From positions 248,001-312,000 of the forward strand of contig NZ_ANAH02000011.1 of assembly GCF_000335475.2 (NCBI RefSeq): a stretch of DNA of 64,000 bases, in the 5' to 3' direction. The DNA is from Cystobacter fuscus DSM 2262. Lineage in GTDB: Bacteria > Myxococcota > Myxococcia > Myxococcales > Myxococcaceae. Shown here one piece after another: positions 55,781-64,000 of this stretch; positions within the stretch are counted from its first letter, which is position 1; each line of letters starts with the position of its first letter. The notes beneath the pieces were generated by a model. That model ran no database searches and had not been told where the DNA came from. It saw nothing but the letters and a program-made list of their open reading frames with translations. The position numbers and the translations under genes were made by a program.

Positions 55781-56278
55781 TCACCCGCGCAGGTCGAGCG
55801 CATACCAGCGATCGCACCCGAAGTGGCCCGTGGCCCCCATGGGCTTGGACAGGGGTTGGAAGCCCAGGCGCTGGTAGAGCTTCTGGGCCTGGGTCATGCC
55901 CGAGAGGGTCTCCAGGTAGCACGTCTGGTAGCCTGCTTGCCGGGCGAAGGCCAGGCACTGGCGCAGCAACTGCTCGCCCACGCCGCGTCCCCGGAGCTGG
56001 GGGCGGAAGTACATCTTGCGCAGCTCACAGACGCCCGGCACGTCTCCGTCCAGGGGGGCGATTCCTCCGCCGCCCATCACCCGATCCGCCTCGTCCACCA
56101 CCACCCAATAGGCCCGCCCCGGCACCGCGTAGGCCGCGCTCATGCCGTCGACTTCCGGGTCGTGGAGGGCGAAGCCCGGACCGTCGGCGCCGAACTCGGG
56201 CATGACCTCGCGGATGACCGAGGCCATCTGGGCGTCGTCGCGGGGCTCGATGGGACGTGTTCTCCACTGTGTGCTCAT
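55781..56278 (-). CDS. GNAT-family N-acetyltransferase
   Basis: 165 residues from ATG 56278. The acetyl-CoA-binding core is clear: VCELRKMYFRPQLRGRGVGEQLLRQCL contains the Q/RxxGxG/A pattern, and TCYLETLSGMTQAQKLYQRLGF follows the usual strand-helix order. IREVMPEFGADGPGFALHDPE is the variable N-terminal part. The substrate is unknown. It is divergent from argC; the longer open frame upstream has no family character. Confidence 0.85.
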   Translation of the reverse strand: MSTQWRTRPIEPRDDAQMASVIREVMPEFGADGPGFALHDPEVDGMSAAYAVPGRAYWVVVDEADRVMGGGGIAPLDGDVPGVCELRKMYFRPQLRGRGVGEQLLRQCLAFARQAGYQTCYLETLSGMTQAQKLYQRLGFQPLSKPMGATGHFGCDRWYALDLRG

Positions 56279-56465
56279 GGTGCCGTTACCGTTCCACGAC
56301 CTTTGTTCAGAGGCCAGCGTTCCCGCGCCGCTGGAGTGTTCCCTGGCCGCCTGCTCGTGGAAGGGGGGCGCGGCGTGGCCCATCGCGTCAGCGCGGCGAG
56401 GTGGATTTCCCGGGCAGCGCGCCCCTATACAACCGGCGGGGAAGTCCAACGCGGAGACATCGCAC

Positions 56466-57530
56466 ATGGCCAACAAGGTCAAGGCAGTCCTTATCGGAGG
56501 GACCGGCTACGGGGGATCCGAGATCCTCCGTCGGCTCCTCTTCCACCCGCACGTGGAGGTGGTGCGCATCACCTCGGTGGACAACGTCGGCAAGAAGGTG
56601 GGCGACGTCCACTTCAACCTCGCCGGGCTCACCGAGCTCACCTTCCAGGAGATGCCCGCCGCCCAGGCCGTGGCTGGCGCGGACGTGGCCTTCCTGGCCA
56701 TGCCCCACAAGACCACCGCGAAGGTGGTGCTCGACATCATCAACTCGGGCGTGCGCATCGTGGACCTGTCGGGCGACTTCCGCCTGCGCGACGCGGCCGC
56801 CTACGCGAAGTACTACGGCGTGGAGCACCCGGCGCCGCAGATGCTCTCCGACGGGGCCTTCACCTACGGCATGCCGGAGCTCAACCGCGAGGCCATCCGC
56901 AAGGCGCGCTACATCGCGAGCCCCGGGTGCTTCGCCACCACCATCGCGCTCGGGCTGATGCCGCTGGCGCGCGCGGGCCTGCTCTCCGGCCCCATCCACA
57001 CGGTGGCGGCCACGGGCTCGTCGGGCAGCGGCGCCAACCCGCAAATCACCACCCACCATCCGCTGCGCGCGTCGAACCTGCGCACCTACAAGCCGCTGGA
57101 GCACCAGCACATCCCGGAGATCCTCCAGTCCCTGCGCATCGCGGGGGCCCACCCGGAGACGTCGCTGGAGTTCGTGCCGGTGTCGGCGCCGCTGCCGCGC
57201 GGCATCTTCGCCACGTCCTTCGCCGAGGTGCCGGCCTCCACCACCCAGGAGCAGCTCACCGCGGCGTGGAAGAGCGCCTACGGGAGCGAGCCCTTCATCC
57301 GCGTCATCAGCGGGGGCCGTCAGCCCGAGGTCATCGGCGTGTCGGGCAGCAACTACGTGGAGGTGGGCTTCACGCTGGGCCCGGTGACGGGCGCCACGCG
57401 CCGTGTGGTGTGCTTCTCCGCGCTGGACAACCTGGTGAAGGGCGGGGCGGGCCAGTCCATCCAGAGCTTCAACATCATGATGGGCTTCGACGAGCGCCTC
57501 ACGCTCGCCGAGCCGGGGCTGTGGCCGTGA
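56466..57530 (+). CDS. argC: N-acetyl-gamma-glutamyl-phosphate reductase
   Basis: 354 residues. The NADP-binding start AVLIGGTGYGGSEILRRLLFHP and the catalytic ASPGCFATTIALGLMP (Cys) are standard, as are HTVAATGSSGSGANPQ and HQHIPEILQSL. It reduces N-acetylglutamyl phosphate to the semialdehyde in arginine synthesis. GTG of argB overlaps the argC stop (GTGA), so the two consecutive pathway enzymes are coupled. Confidence 0.95.
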   Translation: MANKVKAVLIGGTGYGGSEILRRLLFHPHVEVVRITSVDNVGKKVGDVHFNLAGLTELTFQEMPAAQAVAGADVAFLAMPHKTTAKVVLDIINSGVRIVDLSGDFRLRDAAAYAKYYGVEHPAPQMLSDGAFTYGMPELNREAIRKARYIASPGCFATTIALGLMPLARAGLLSGPIHTVAATGSSGSGANPQITTHHPLRASNLRTYKPLEHQHIPEILQSLRIAGAHPETSLEFVPVSAPLPRGIFATSFAEVPASTTQEQLTAAWKSAYGSEPFIRVISGGRQPEVIGVSGSNYVEVGFTLGPVTGATRRVVCFSALDNLVKGGAGQSIQSFNIMMGFDERLTLAEPGLWP

Positions 57531-58375
57531 GCGGATTGAAGGACTTTCGTGGGCGGTGGTTCGTGGTGAAGATTGGCGGCGAGCTGGCGCAGGACCGGCC
57601 GAGGCTCGCCGCGAGCGTGGGGGCCGCGGTGCGGGCCTTCCTCGACGCGGGCATCCGCGTGGCCGTCATCCATGGAGGCGGGCCGCAGGCCACCGAGCTG
57701 CAGAAGAAGCTCGGGTTGCAGCCGAGGATGGTGGCCGGGCGGCGCTACACGGACGAGGCCACGCTCGAGGTGATGAAGATGTCGCTGGCGGGTCAGGTGT
57801 CGGTGGACGTGGCGAGTGCCTTCCGGCTCGCCGGGGTGCCGGCGCTGTGCACCACGGGCATGTCCGCCGGGCTCATCACCGCCGAGCGTCGGCCGCCCAA
57901 GGTCATGAGCGGCGCGGGTCCCGAGCCGGTGGATCTGGGGCTCGTGGGAGACGTGGTGGGAGTGGACGCGGACGCCTTCCGGCGCGTGTCCGACGCGGGC
58001 TTCGTTCCGGTGCTCGGCTCGCTCGGGGGAGATGCCCGGGGGCAGCCCTTCAACATCAACGCGGACACGGTGGCCACGCGCGTGGCCGCGAAGCTCGGAG
58101 CGGCCAAGCTCTTCCTCGTGTCCAACGTGCCCGGGGTGCTCGCCAACAAGGATGACCCGTCCACCCGGCTGCCCACGCTCACGCCGGCCCAGGCGCGCGA
58201 GAAGATCGCCTCCGGCGTCATCCAGGGCGGCATGATTCCCAAGGTGGAGGAGAGCCTGGAGATGCTCGAGGAGGGCATCGAGGCCATCCATATCGTGGGC
58301 ATCTCGCCCGCGGAGGCGCTCCTGCACGAGGCCGAGCGGCCCGGGAGCCAGGGGACGGCCTTCCTGCGCGGTTGA
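57527..58375 (+). CDS. argB: Acetylglutamate kinase
   Basis: 282 residues from the overlapping GTG. It phosphorylates N-acetylglutamate before the ArgC step. Motifs: FVVKIGGELAQD, VIHGGGPQATELQKKLGL, RRYTDEATLEVMKMSLAG, GQPFNINADTVATRVAAKL, LVSNVPGVLANK and GVIQGGMIPKVEESLEML. The N-terminus is short and lacks the extra helix that confers arginine feedback inhibition in hexameric enzymes. A strong hairpin follows 12 bases after the stop. Confidence 0.95.
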   Translation: MSGLKDFRGRWFVVKIGGELAQDRPRLAASVGAAVRAFLDAGIRVAVIHGGGPQATELQKKLGLQPRMVAGRRYTDEATLEVMKMSLAGQVSVDVASAFRLAGVPALCTTGMSAGLITAERRPPKVMSGAGPEPVDLGLVGDVVGVDADAFRRVSDAGFVPVLGSLGGDARGQPFNINADTVATRVAAKLGAAKLFLVSNVPGVLANKDDPSTRLPTLTPAQAREKIASGVIQGGMIPKVEESLEMLEEGIEAIHIVGISPAEALLHEAERPGSQGTAFLRG

Positions 58376-58386
58376 GGGAAGGTGAG

Positions 58387-58425
58387 CGCCCGTGCTCCTC
58401 GTGGAGATACGAGGGGGCACGGGCG
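58387..58425 (+). terminator. Strong imperfect hairpin after argB
   Basis: CGCCCGTGC (58387-58395) pairs with GCACGGGCG (58417-58425), and CCTCGT (58397-58402) with ACGAGG (58409-58414), leaving a six-base loop and a small bulge. No long T-run follows. Probable terminator of argCB. Confidence 0.6.
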
Positions 58426-58453
58426 TGCGGTTCTGGGTTGGTCGCGGATGCTC

Positions 58454-59117
58454 CTAATGGGCACCGAGTTGCCGATCCCACTGATACATACTCCGCAGGA
58501 CTTCCGCCGGGCGCACTCCCGAGATGCGCTCGAATGCCGCTTCGTCCAGTGCGATGAGGTGCTCGCGCCAGGCGGCGGGATTGGTTACGACTTCTATGAG
58601 TGGAATTTGCTCCCTCGGGGCACCATGCATCCATGGCCCATCCACAGGCGGAGGCGAGCAGTTCCTCCAGGGTCAAGAAGGTGTTCAGCCTCTGGTGGAT
58701 GTATCTTCCATGTTGGAGTGAGTCCCAGAAGCCGAGTACGGCTTGGAGCCGTCGCGCTGTGCGTGCCGCGCTCTCCGGTGCGTTTCCAGAAAGGGCGAAG
58801 TGAAGAGCGCCCCAGGCTGTCTGGCGAAAAGCCGCTTCGTAGATGTCTCCGAGATGGCGGTCATTCGTCGTGTCGCACAGGCTCATGACCACTTCTGACG
58901 CCATGTACAGCCGCCAGGCTGGGTGCTCATCACGGATGTCGGCGACATTGTGCGTGAAGACCAGATCGTTGGGCGCGACCGCCCTCATTTCCATGGGCGG
59001 AGGGAAGGTACCGTCGGCCTGATATTGTTCCGCGCAACGGCGCCCCTCCGCCTTCGCCGCGTTTTCGATGGCGGCGAGTGGGCCATGAAGGAAGGCAGGG
59101 AGTTGGAGCGCGGTCAT
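58454..59117 (-). pseudogene. Uncharacterised gene with a frameshift
   Basis: From ATG 59117 (or ATG 59135 without a ribosome site) a helical protein runs in one frame: LPAFLHGPLAAIENAAKAEG, TNDRHLGDIYEAAFRQTAW, LNTFLTLEELLASACGWAMDAW. Near 58631-58640 the sense continues in another frame with EQIPLIEVVTNPAAWREHL and ISGVRPAEVLRSMYQWD, ending at 58454. One extra base, or two lost, would join them into about 221 residues. The region is less GC-rich than argB. I do not know the family; it could be a small immunity-like or regulatory protein. Real mutation and sequence error cannot be told apart. Confidence 0.5.
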
Positions 59118-59294
59118 TCCCAAGTTCTCTTCCATATTCGAAGCCGGGCGATCATGGAGCCTGGAGGTCGCTTTTCAGCATGAGGAGGGAGCGTCCATGC
59201 GTCCGGGGAGGTGGGTGCGGTAGGCTGCTCGCCCAGCCCGCCCCACCGCATGATGCGGTGCCGCCCGGGCGCCCATCTTCGAGGACGTCCCACC

Positions 59295-62200
59295 ATGTAC
59301 TGTCCGTCCTGTCGGCAGGAGCGCCTGGGTGGCCAGCTCTGCGCGGCATGCGGCAAGCCGATGACCGCACGCTCCCGCGAAGCGCTGGAGCAAGAGCTTG
59401 CCCACATCCGTTTCCTCCTCGATGAGCTGCCCCACTGGGACACCTCCTCGGTGCCCAAGGGGACGCGCAACTACCTCACCCAGCGCTACGAGCGTCAGGT
59501 CCGCATCCTCGACCTCGTGCTCGCGGAGACTGCTCCGGTCGCCGTGCCCGCTCCCGTCGAAGGGGCCCCTGTCGAGACCGCTGCTCCGGTCGTGGTGCCC
59601 GCCTCTATCGAGGCTCCACAGCAGGTAGCACTCTCCGCCGAGGCCCTCGTTCCGCCCATCGCGCCACCTCCGCCTTCCTTGGGCGTCTCCGAGGAGACCC
59701 AGGAGAACCCGCTCCTCGCCGCGATGCAGGCCTCTCCAGCGGAGGCGTCGCCCGCGCCGAAGATGTCCTTCTCCAAGCCCGAGCCGGAGACGTTCTTCTC
59801 CAAGCCCGAGGAGGAGGAAGAGGAAGAAGAGGAGGTGGCTCCCCTTCCTCCCGTGGTCACCGAGCCCCTCTTCGACGCTCCCGTCCGCCGCTCCCCCACC
59901 GCGCGCCTGGTGGAGGAGGTCTCCACCTGGGACACCGTCTGGCGGCCCTTCCTCTACGAGAGCATCGGTTGGTTCATCGGCGCCTTCCTCATCGTCGCCG
60001 GCTCGCTCTACCTCGCCTTCGATAGCTGGGCCGGGCTCACCTCCGTCTCGCGCTCCCTCGTCGTCTTCGGCATGACCGCGGGCTACTCCGCCGCCTTCTC
60101 CATCTGTGGCGCGTTGCTCGCCCGCCGGGAGGCCCTGGCCAGCGCCGGCCGCATCCTCGGCCTCATCGGCGCCGCGGTCGGTCCCCTCGCCGGCCTCGCC
60201 CTGGGGCCGCTCGACAGCCTCAGCCTCGACGGCATTCCGCTCTACCTCCTGCTCCCCCTGCTCGTGGGCTGGTCCGTGGCGGCCGCCCTGCTCGTGCGCA
60301 AGCCCGCCGAGTCCTTCGATGTGCCCTCGCGTCCCCTCCTCCAGGGGGCGCTCGTCGGCACCACGTGGATGATGGGACTCGCGCCGCTCGCCGCGCGGCT
60401 GGGCACCTCCGCCGTCTGGTTCGATCTGCTGCCCTGCGTCCTCTTCGCCCTCCTCGCGCGCCAGCCCCTCCCCGCGCCTCGCACGAGCCGGGCCCTCGCC
60501 TTCACCCTGGCGGCGCCTTCCTACCTGTTGCTGCTCTACGCGGTGCGCCTGCACGTGGCGCTCGCCGCCGGCGGCACTCCCCCCTCCCTGGGCAGCTACG
60601 CGCCCTTGCTCGCCGTCCTCCTCGCCACCTGTCCGCGCTTCCGCCCGTTGCCGCCCGAGGAGGCCGCGGATTCGCTCTCCGTGGGCGTCGCCTCCCTCCA
60701 GGTGGGCTGCCTCGTGCTCGCGGCCACGGGCTCGGCTCCGGCCTTCTTCCTCACCGCGGCCATCTCCACCTGGACGGTGTTCGAGCTGTCCCGGGGCTCG
60801 CTGCTCCGCGTGCGCTGGCTCTACCCCACCTACGCGGGCGCCTACCTTGTTTACACCTCCGCGGACCAGGTGCTGCCTGGCGCCCTTCGCGCCCACTTCG
60901 ACTGGCCCTGGTCCCTGCGCACCGTCACGGCCCTGCCCTTCATTCTCGCGGGCACCCTGCTCGCGGGCTGGCTGTCGTCCCGTGCCGCGCGGACCTCCTC
61001 GGAGCGGGACGCGGCGAGCGCCGAGGTGCTGCTGCGCTCCACCGCCATCGCCAGCCCCCTGCTGGTGCTCCTGGGCTGCATGTCCCTGGAGTTCCGTCTC
61101 GTCTTCTGGAGCACGCTGGCGCTGATGGTGCTGTGCGTGGCCGCGGGTGAACGCCTCGAGCGCCTGTACCTGTCCATCGTCGGCGCCGCGCTCAGCGTCT
61201 TCCTGTCGGGCTCCGCGTTTGGTCTCTGGGGTGCTTCCGGGGCCTCGATGGTGTGCGGAGCAGGAGCGCTCGTGTTCGCGGCCCTGCCGCTCGTCTGCGC
61301 GCCGCGCGCCCGGCACGTCTATAACGCCGCGGCGGGCTGGCTCGCGCTGTCGGGCTTCGTGGACGCGCTCCAGGCGGGAGCGCACGGGGGAGCAGTGGTG
61401 GGCCTGGCGCTCAGCGGCGCCGCGATGCTCCTGGTGGCGTGGACCCTCGCCAATCCCTACCTGTTCGCCGTCGCGGCCTTCGCCGCCGCGGCCGTGGTGC
61501 CCAAGCTCGCCAGTCTGGTGGGAAGCGAGTGGGTGCCCCTGGCGCTCTCCGTGTCGGCGTTGGGTCTCGCCTTCCTGGGCGAGCGCGGGGGCAGGGCGCG
61601 GCTGCTCGGCGCGTCGGGCGTCGCCCATGCCGTCCTGGCGTTCGGCTGGGGTCTGGCCCTGGGCGTGCCCTGGTTCGGCGTCATCATCCTCCTGTCGGCC
61701 GCCGCGGTGGGCGTGGCCTCGCGGGTGCTGACCTGGGTGCGTCCGCTCGCGGTGCTCCTCGCGGGCTTCGCGCTCCTGCCCCGGGTGGGCTCGTTCCAGG
61801 CGTGGCCCTGGATGACGCCGACCTTGTCGCTGTGCCTCTTCGTTCCCTGGTCACTGGGCGCCTCGGTGATCGCCGCGCGCCAGGGCCGGGGCGCGAGCAC
61901 CGTGCCGAGCACCGTCCTCGCGGGCCTGCTGTCCATTGTCTTCCCGGTGCTCGCCGCCATGTCGCGGGGTGGCCCATGGACTGGTGTAGACGTGGTGCTC
62001 GTGGCGCTCTCGGCCCTGTTCACCGCGCGCTCGCTACACCCGTCCTTCGCCCTCGCCATGGCGTCGTTGTGGCCGCTGCTCTACGTGATGGCCTCCTTCC
62101 GTGCTCCCGTCGCGCTGGGCCTAGCGGTGCTGCTCAGCGCCCTGGGCCTCTTGGAGTCGCATCGCGCGGCCTTCCGGTACCTGGCGGGAGGGCGGCGCTT

Positions 62201-64000
62201 CGCGCTCATGGCCAGCCTGTGCGCCATGCCCTTCCTGGTCCTCGCGTGCGTGGCCTGTCATGGCGCGGTGGTCCCCTTCGTGCTCGCGGGCACGGCGCTG
62301 CTTCCGCTCGTCTGGACACGCGCCAATCGCGAGCCCCTCTTCGCGGCGCTCGCGCCGGCATTCGTTCTCCTGTTCGCCCTCGTCTCGCGCGAGCTCCTGG
62401 CCTGGGCGGCCGCGCTGCCGGTGGTCGCGCTCGGCGTGGTGCGCGCCGCGGAGCACCTGCCTGGCGCCCGCCAGCTCCTGCTCGGACGCATGGAGGAGGC
62501 GCCGGTACGGCGGCTCTCCCTCGGCATGCAGGTGGCGCTGACGGCGGTGGCGGTGGCGGTGCTGTTCGCGTGGGGGGCACCGCCCGCCGTGTTCGCCACC
62601 CTCGTGGCCTCGCTCGTGCTGCTGCCCGGACCGAGGCCCTCGGTGCGCGTGGGGTTGGGCGTGGGCCTGTTGCTGGGCTGTGTCCCGCTGCACCCGGTGG
62701 GAATCGTCCTGCTGCTCGCGCTGGGCCTGCTCACGCACCATGCGCCGGTGAAGCTGGGGGCCTTCCTGCGTGCTCCCCCGGACGAGGTGCTGCGGCCCCT
62801 GTCGGTGGTGGGGGCGCTCGTGCTCGCGGTGGGGACGCTGGTGCTCGGCGCGCCCACGCCGGGGGCCATTCTCGTGCTGGCGGGTGTCCTGGGCGTGGGG
62901 GCCTTCCTCCTGTCGCGGGGATGGATGCTCACCCTGTCCGTGCTCGCGCTCGCGTGCGCCTCGTTGGGCGGGACGCCCGAGCACCCCGTGGCGCGCTGGC
63001 ATCCCGGGGCGGAGCTGGCCTTCACCGGGGTGGCGCTGGGCGCGGCGATCCTGTCGGCCCTGTGCCAGTTGGGAAGCGTGCAGCGCGCCCTGATGCGCGG
63101 GGCCGCGCGCCTATCCCCGGGGCTGGGCTCCACCTGGAGTGAGCCCCTGTGGACCGCGGGGGCCTTCGCCCTGACGGTGCCCCTGCTGCGACACCTGCTT
63201 GGGGAGGGCCCTGGCGGACTGTCTCCGGGCGGGGCGCTGCTCGCGGGCCTCACCGCGCTGGTGCTGATGGTGACGCGCGAGCGGGTGATGGCGAATATGG
63301 CCGTCGCGCTCCTGGCCGGAGTGCTCGTCGCGGCGGTGCCGCCGCCCTGGTCGCCCGCGGTGTTGAGTGGCACGGGGCTCGTGCTGTGCATGGTGGGCAC
63401 GTGGCTGGACGAGCGCGAGCTGGACGTGGGGGCGGCGCTGCACCACGCGGGGTGGGTGCTGTCGCTCCTCGCGGTGTTTGGCCTGAGGGACTTGCGGCAT
63501 CCGGGAACGGCGGCGTGCTTCGTGGCGGGCCTGGGCTCGGCGTGGGCGGTGGTGTACCGGCGCCGGGAGCGGGAGGTGGTGGGTTGGGTCGCCACGCTGG
63601 TGGCCGTGCACGCGCTGATGGCCCACGTGGGCGCGGTCCTGTCCACCGGACGCGGCCCGGTGCTCATCCTCCCGGTCTTCGGGGCGCTCAGCGCGCTGCT
63701 GGCCGCGGTGGCGCTCCAACTGGCGGGCGAGCGCGTGCGCCGCGGCGTGGGACATGGCTTCGCGATGGTGGCCCTGGTGGAAGTGCTCGGCTCGCTGGTG
63801 CTGGTGCCGGGCTCCATGGGCGCGCTGCGCGAGTCGCTCCTGGCCTGTGGTGGGCTGACGGTGCTCTTCTTCGCCCTGGTGCGCCGCGCGGTGCGCGAGG
63901 AGGACGAGGGCTCCGCGTTCCTGGCGCAGGGGGCCCTGTCGCTCGGCTACCTGTCGGTGCGGCTGCACGCGCTGGCCTCGGAGCTGGGGGGGACGGACAG
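59295..64000 (+). CDS. Giant polytopic membrane protein with N-terminal zinc ribbon (partial)
   Basis: Open from ATG 59295 to the right edge: 1568 codons with no stop. Residues 2-22 form a zinc ribbon (CPSC, then CAAC: C-x2-C...C-x2-C). A Pro/Glu-rich cytosolic stretch includes a run of acidic residues near 175. From about 220 on it is a series of several dozen hydrophobic helices with short loops of Pro, Gly and Arg (for example IGWFIGAFLIVAGSLYLAF and LGLIGAAVGPLAGLALGPL). This resembles very large DUF2157-like or multi-spanning proteins of myxobacteria of unknown function. A transporter or envelope-scaffold role is possible. CGAGGACG lies 15 bases before the ATG. Confidence 0.75.
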   Translation, partial: MYCPSCRQERLGGQLCAACGKPMTARSREALEQELAHIRFLLDELPHWDTSSVPKGTRNYLTQRYERQVRILDLVLAETAPVAVPAPVEGAPVETAAPVVVPASIEAPQQVALSAEALVPPIAPPPPSLGVSEETQENPLLAAMQASPAEASPAPKMSFSKPEPETFFSKPEEEEEEEEEVAPLPPVVTEPLFDAPVRRSPTARLVEEVSTWDTVWRPFLYESIGWFIGAFLIVAGSLYLAFDSWAGLTSVSRSLVVFGMTAGYSAAFSICGALLARREALASAGRILGLIGAAVGPLAGLALGPLDSLSLDGIPLYLLLPLLVGWSVAAALLVRKPAESFDVPSRPLLQGALVGTTWMMGLAPLAARLGTSAVWFDLLPCVLFALLARQPLPAPRTSRALAFTLAAPSYLLLLYAVRLHVALAAGGTPPSLGSYAPLLAVLLATCPRFRPLPPEEAADSLSVGVASLQVGCLVLAATGSAPAFFLTAAISTWTVFELSRGSLLRVRWLYPTYAGAYLVYTSADQVLPGALRAHFDWPWSLRTVTALPFILAGTLLAGWLSSRAARTSSERDAASAEVLLRSTAIASPLLVLLGCMSLEFRLVFWSTLALMVLCVAAGERLERLYLSIVGAALSVFLSGSAFGLWGASGASMVCGAGALVFAALPLVCAPRARHVYNAAAGWLALSGFVDALQAGAHGGAVVGLALSGAAMLLVAWTLANPYLFAVAAFAAAAVVPKLASLVGSEWVPLALSVSALGLAFLGERGGRARLLGASGVAHAVLAFGWGLALGVPWFGVIILLSAAAVGVASRVLTWVRPLAVLLAGFALLPRVGSFQAWPWMTPTLSLCLFVPWSLGASVIAARQGRGASTVPSTVLAGLLSIVFPVLAAMSRGGPWTGVDVVLVALSALFTARSLHPSFALAMASLWPLLYVMASFRAPVALGLAVLLSALGLLESHRAAFRYLAGGRRFALMASLCAMPFLVLACVACHGAVVPFVLAGTALLPLVWTRANREPLFAALAPAFVLLFALVSRELLAWAAALPVVALGVVRAAEHLPGARQLLLGRMEEAPVRRLSLGMQVALTAVAVAVLFAWGAPPAVFATLVASLVLLPGPRPSVRVGLGVGLLLGCVPLHPVGIVLLLALGLLTHHAPVKLGAFLRAPPDEVLRPLSVVGALVLAVGTLVLGAPTPGAILVLAGVLGVGAFLLSRGWMLTLSVLALACASLGGTPEHPVARWHPGAELAFTGVALGAAILSALCQLGSVQRALMRGAARLSPGLGSTWSEPLWTAGAFALTVPLLRHLLGEGPGGLSPGGALLAGLTALVLMVTRERVMANMAVALLAGVLVAAVPPPWSPAVLSGTGLVLCMVGTWLDERELDVGAALHHAGWVLSLLAVFGLRDLRHPGTAACFVAGLGSAWAVVYRRREREVVGWVATLVAVHALMAHVGAVLSTGRGPVLILPVFGALSALLAAVALQLAGERVRRGVGHGFAMVALVEVLGSLVLVPGSMGALRESLLACGGLTVLFFALVRRAVREEDEGSAFLAQGALSLGYLSVRLHALASELGGTD

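Overview
The window is GC-rich chromosomal DNA of a Gram-negative predatory or scavenging soil bacterium. I read it as a myxobacterium of the Cystobacter/Archangium group. Support comes from MYXO-CTERM-type sorting tails (Cys, hydrophobic helix, Arg cluster) on two secreted polysaccharide-degrading enzymes, Asp-Ala-Gly-Thr-Pro linkers, many lipoproteins, and a NACHT ATPase fused to a sigma-factor domain. The genus is inference. I saw no rRNA, tRNA, insertion sequence, integrase, phage gene or CRISPR array. The window cuts a gene at each end.

Layout. 1-5.9 kb: a partial heme-oxygenase-like redox enzyme divergent from a DDAH-type amidinohydrolase, a methyltransferase, a secreted polysaccharide lyase, a PLP decarboxylase and a Mug-type DNA glycosylase. 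5.9-8.0 kb: a small lipoprotein and a two-gene block that may be a toxin tail with its partner. 8-13.9 kb: a B12-binding radical SAM enzyme and an SbcD/SbcC-like (YhaO/YhaN) nuclease-ATPase pair. 14-21.2 kb: a GH87-type alpha-1,3-glucanase with duplicated carbohydrate-binding modules, an esterase, an FAD oxidoreductase and a multicopper oxidase closed by a textbook terminator. 21.4-25.6 kb: an MFS transporter facing a histidine kinase/response regulator pair. 26.1-31.5 kb: a Dyp-peroxidase/glycyl-radical fusion gene broken by a frameshift, then an operon of an octaheme HAO-family cytochrome c, a membrane protein and a periplasmic protein. 31.6-36.2 kb: a two-gene unit of an AlbA_2/RecG-like regulator and a four-part protein (cyclase-like, NACHT, HEAT, sigma-70). 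36.3-40.5 kb: isocitrate lyase, a Uma2 nuclease, a MOSC protein and fumarase. 40.7-43.4 kb: a beta-helix protein facing a GH88-like hydrolase. 43.5-56.3 kb: mixed housekeeping and envelope genes (catalase-like protein, ClpP, hydrolases, M48 peptidase, acyl-CoA ligase, GAF protein, phospholipase D-like enzyme, endonuclease III, acetyltransferase). 56.4-58.4 kb: argC-argB. 58.4-64 kb: a frameshifted gene and a giant polytopic membrane protein that runs off the end.

How the genes fit together. Several secreted carbohydrate-active enzymes suggest attack on fungal or bacterial exopolysaccharide. AceA and FumC belong to the glyoxylate and citrate cycles, and the acyl-CoA ligase feeds the same carbon route. 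ArgC and ArgB are consecutive arginine-pathway enzymes with overlapping reading frames.

The best candidate for an undescribed system is the 31.6-36.2 kb pair. It couples a DNA-binding/ATP-binding AlbA_2 protein to a STAND NTPase that carries its own sigma-factor-like output domain. The second is the peroxidase/glycyl-radical fusion, although this copy looks damaged.
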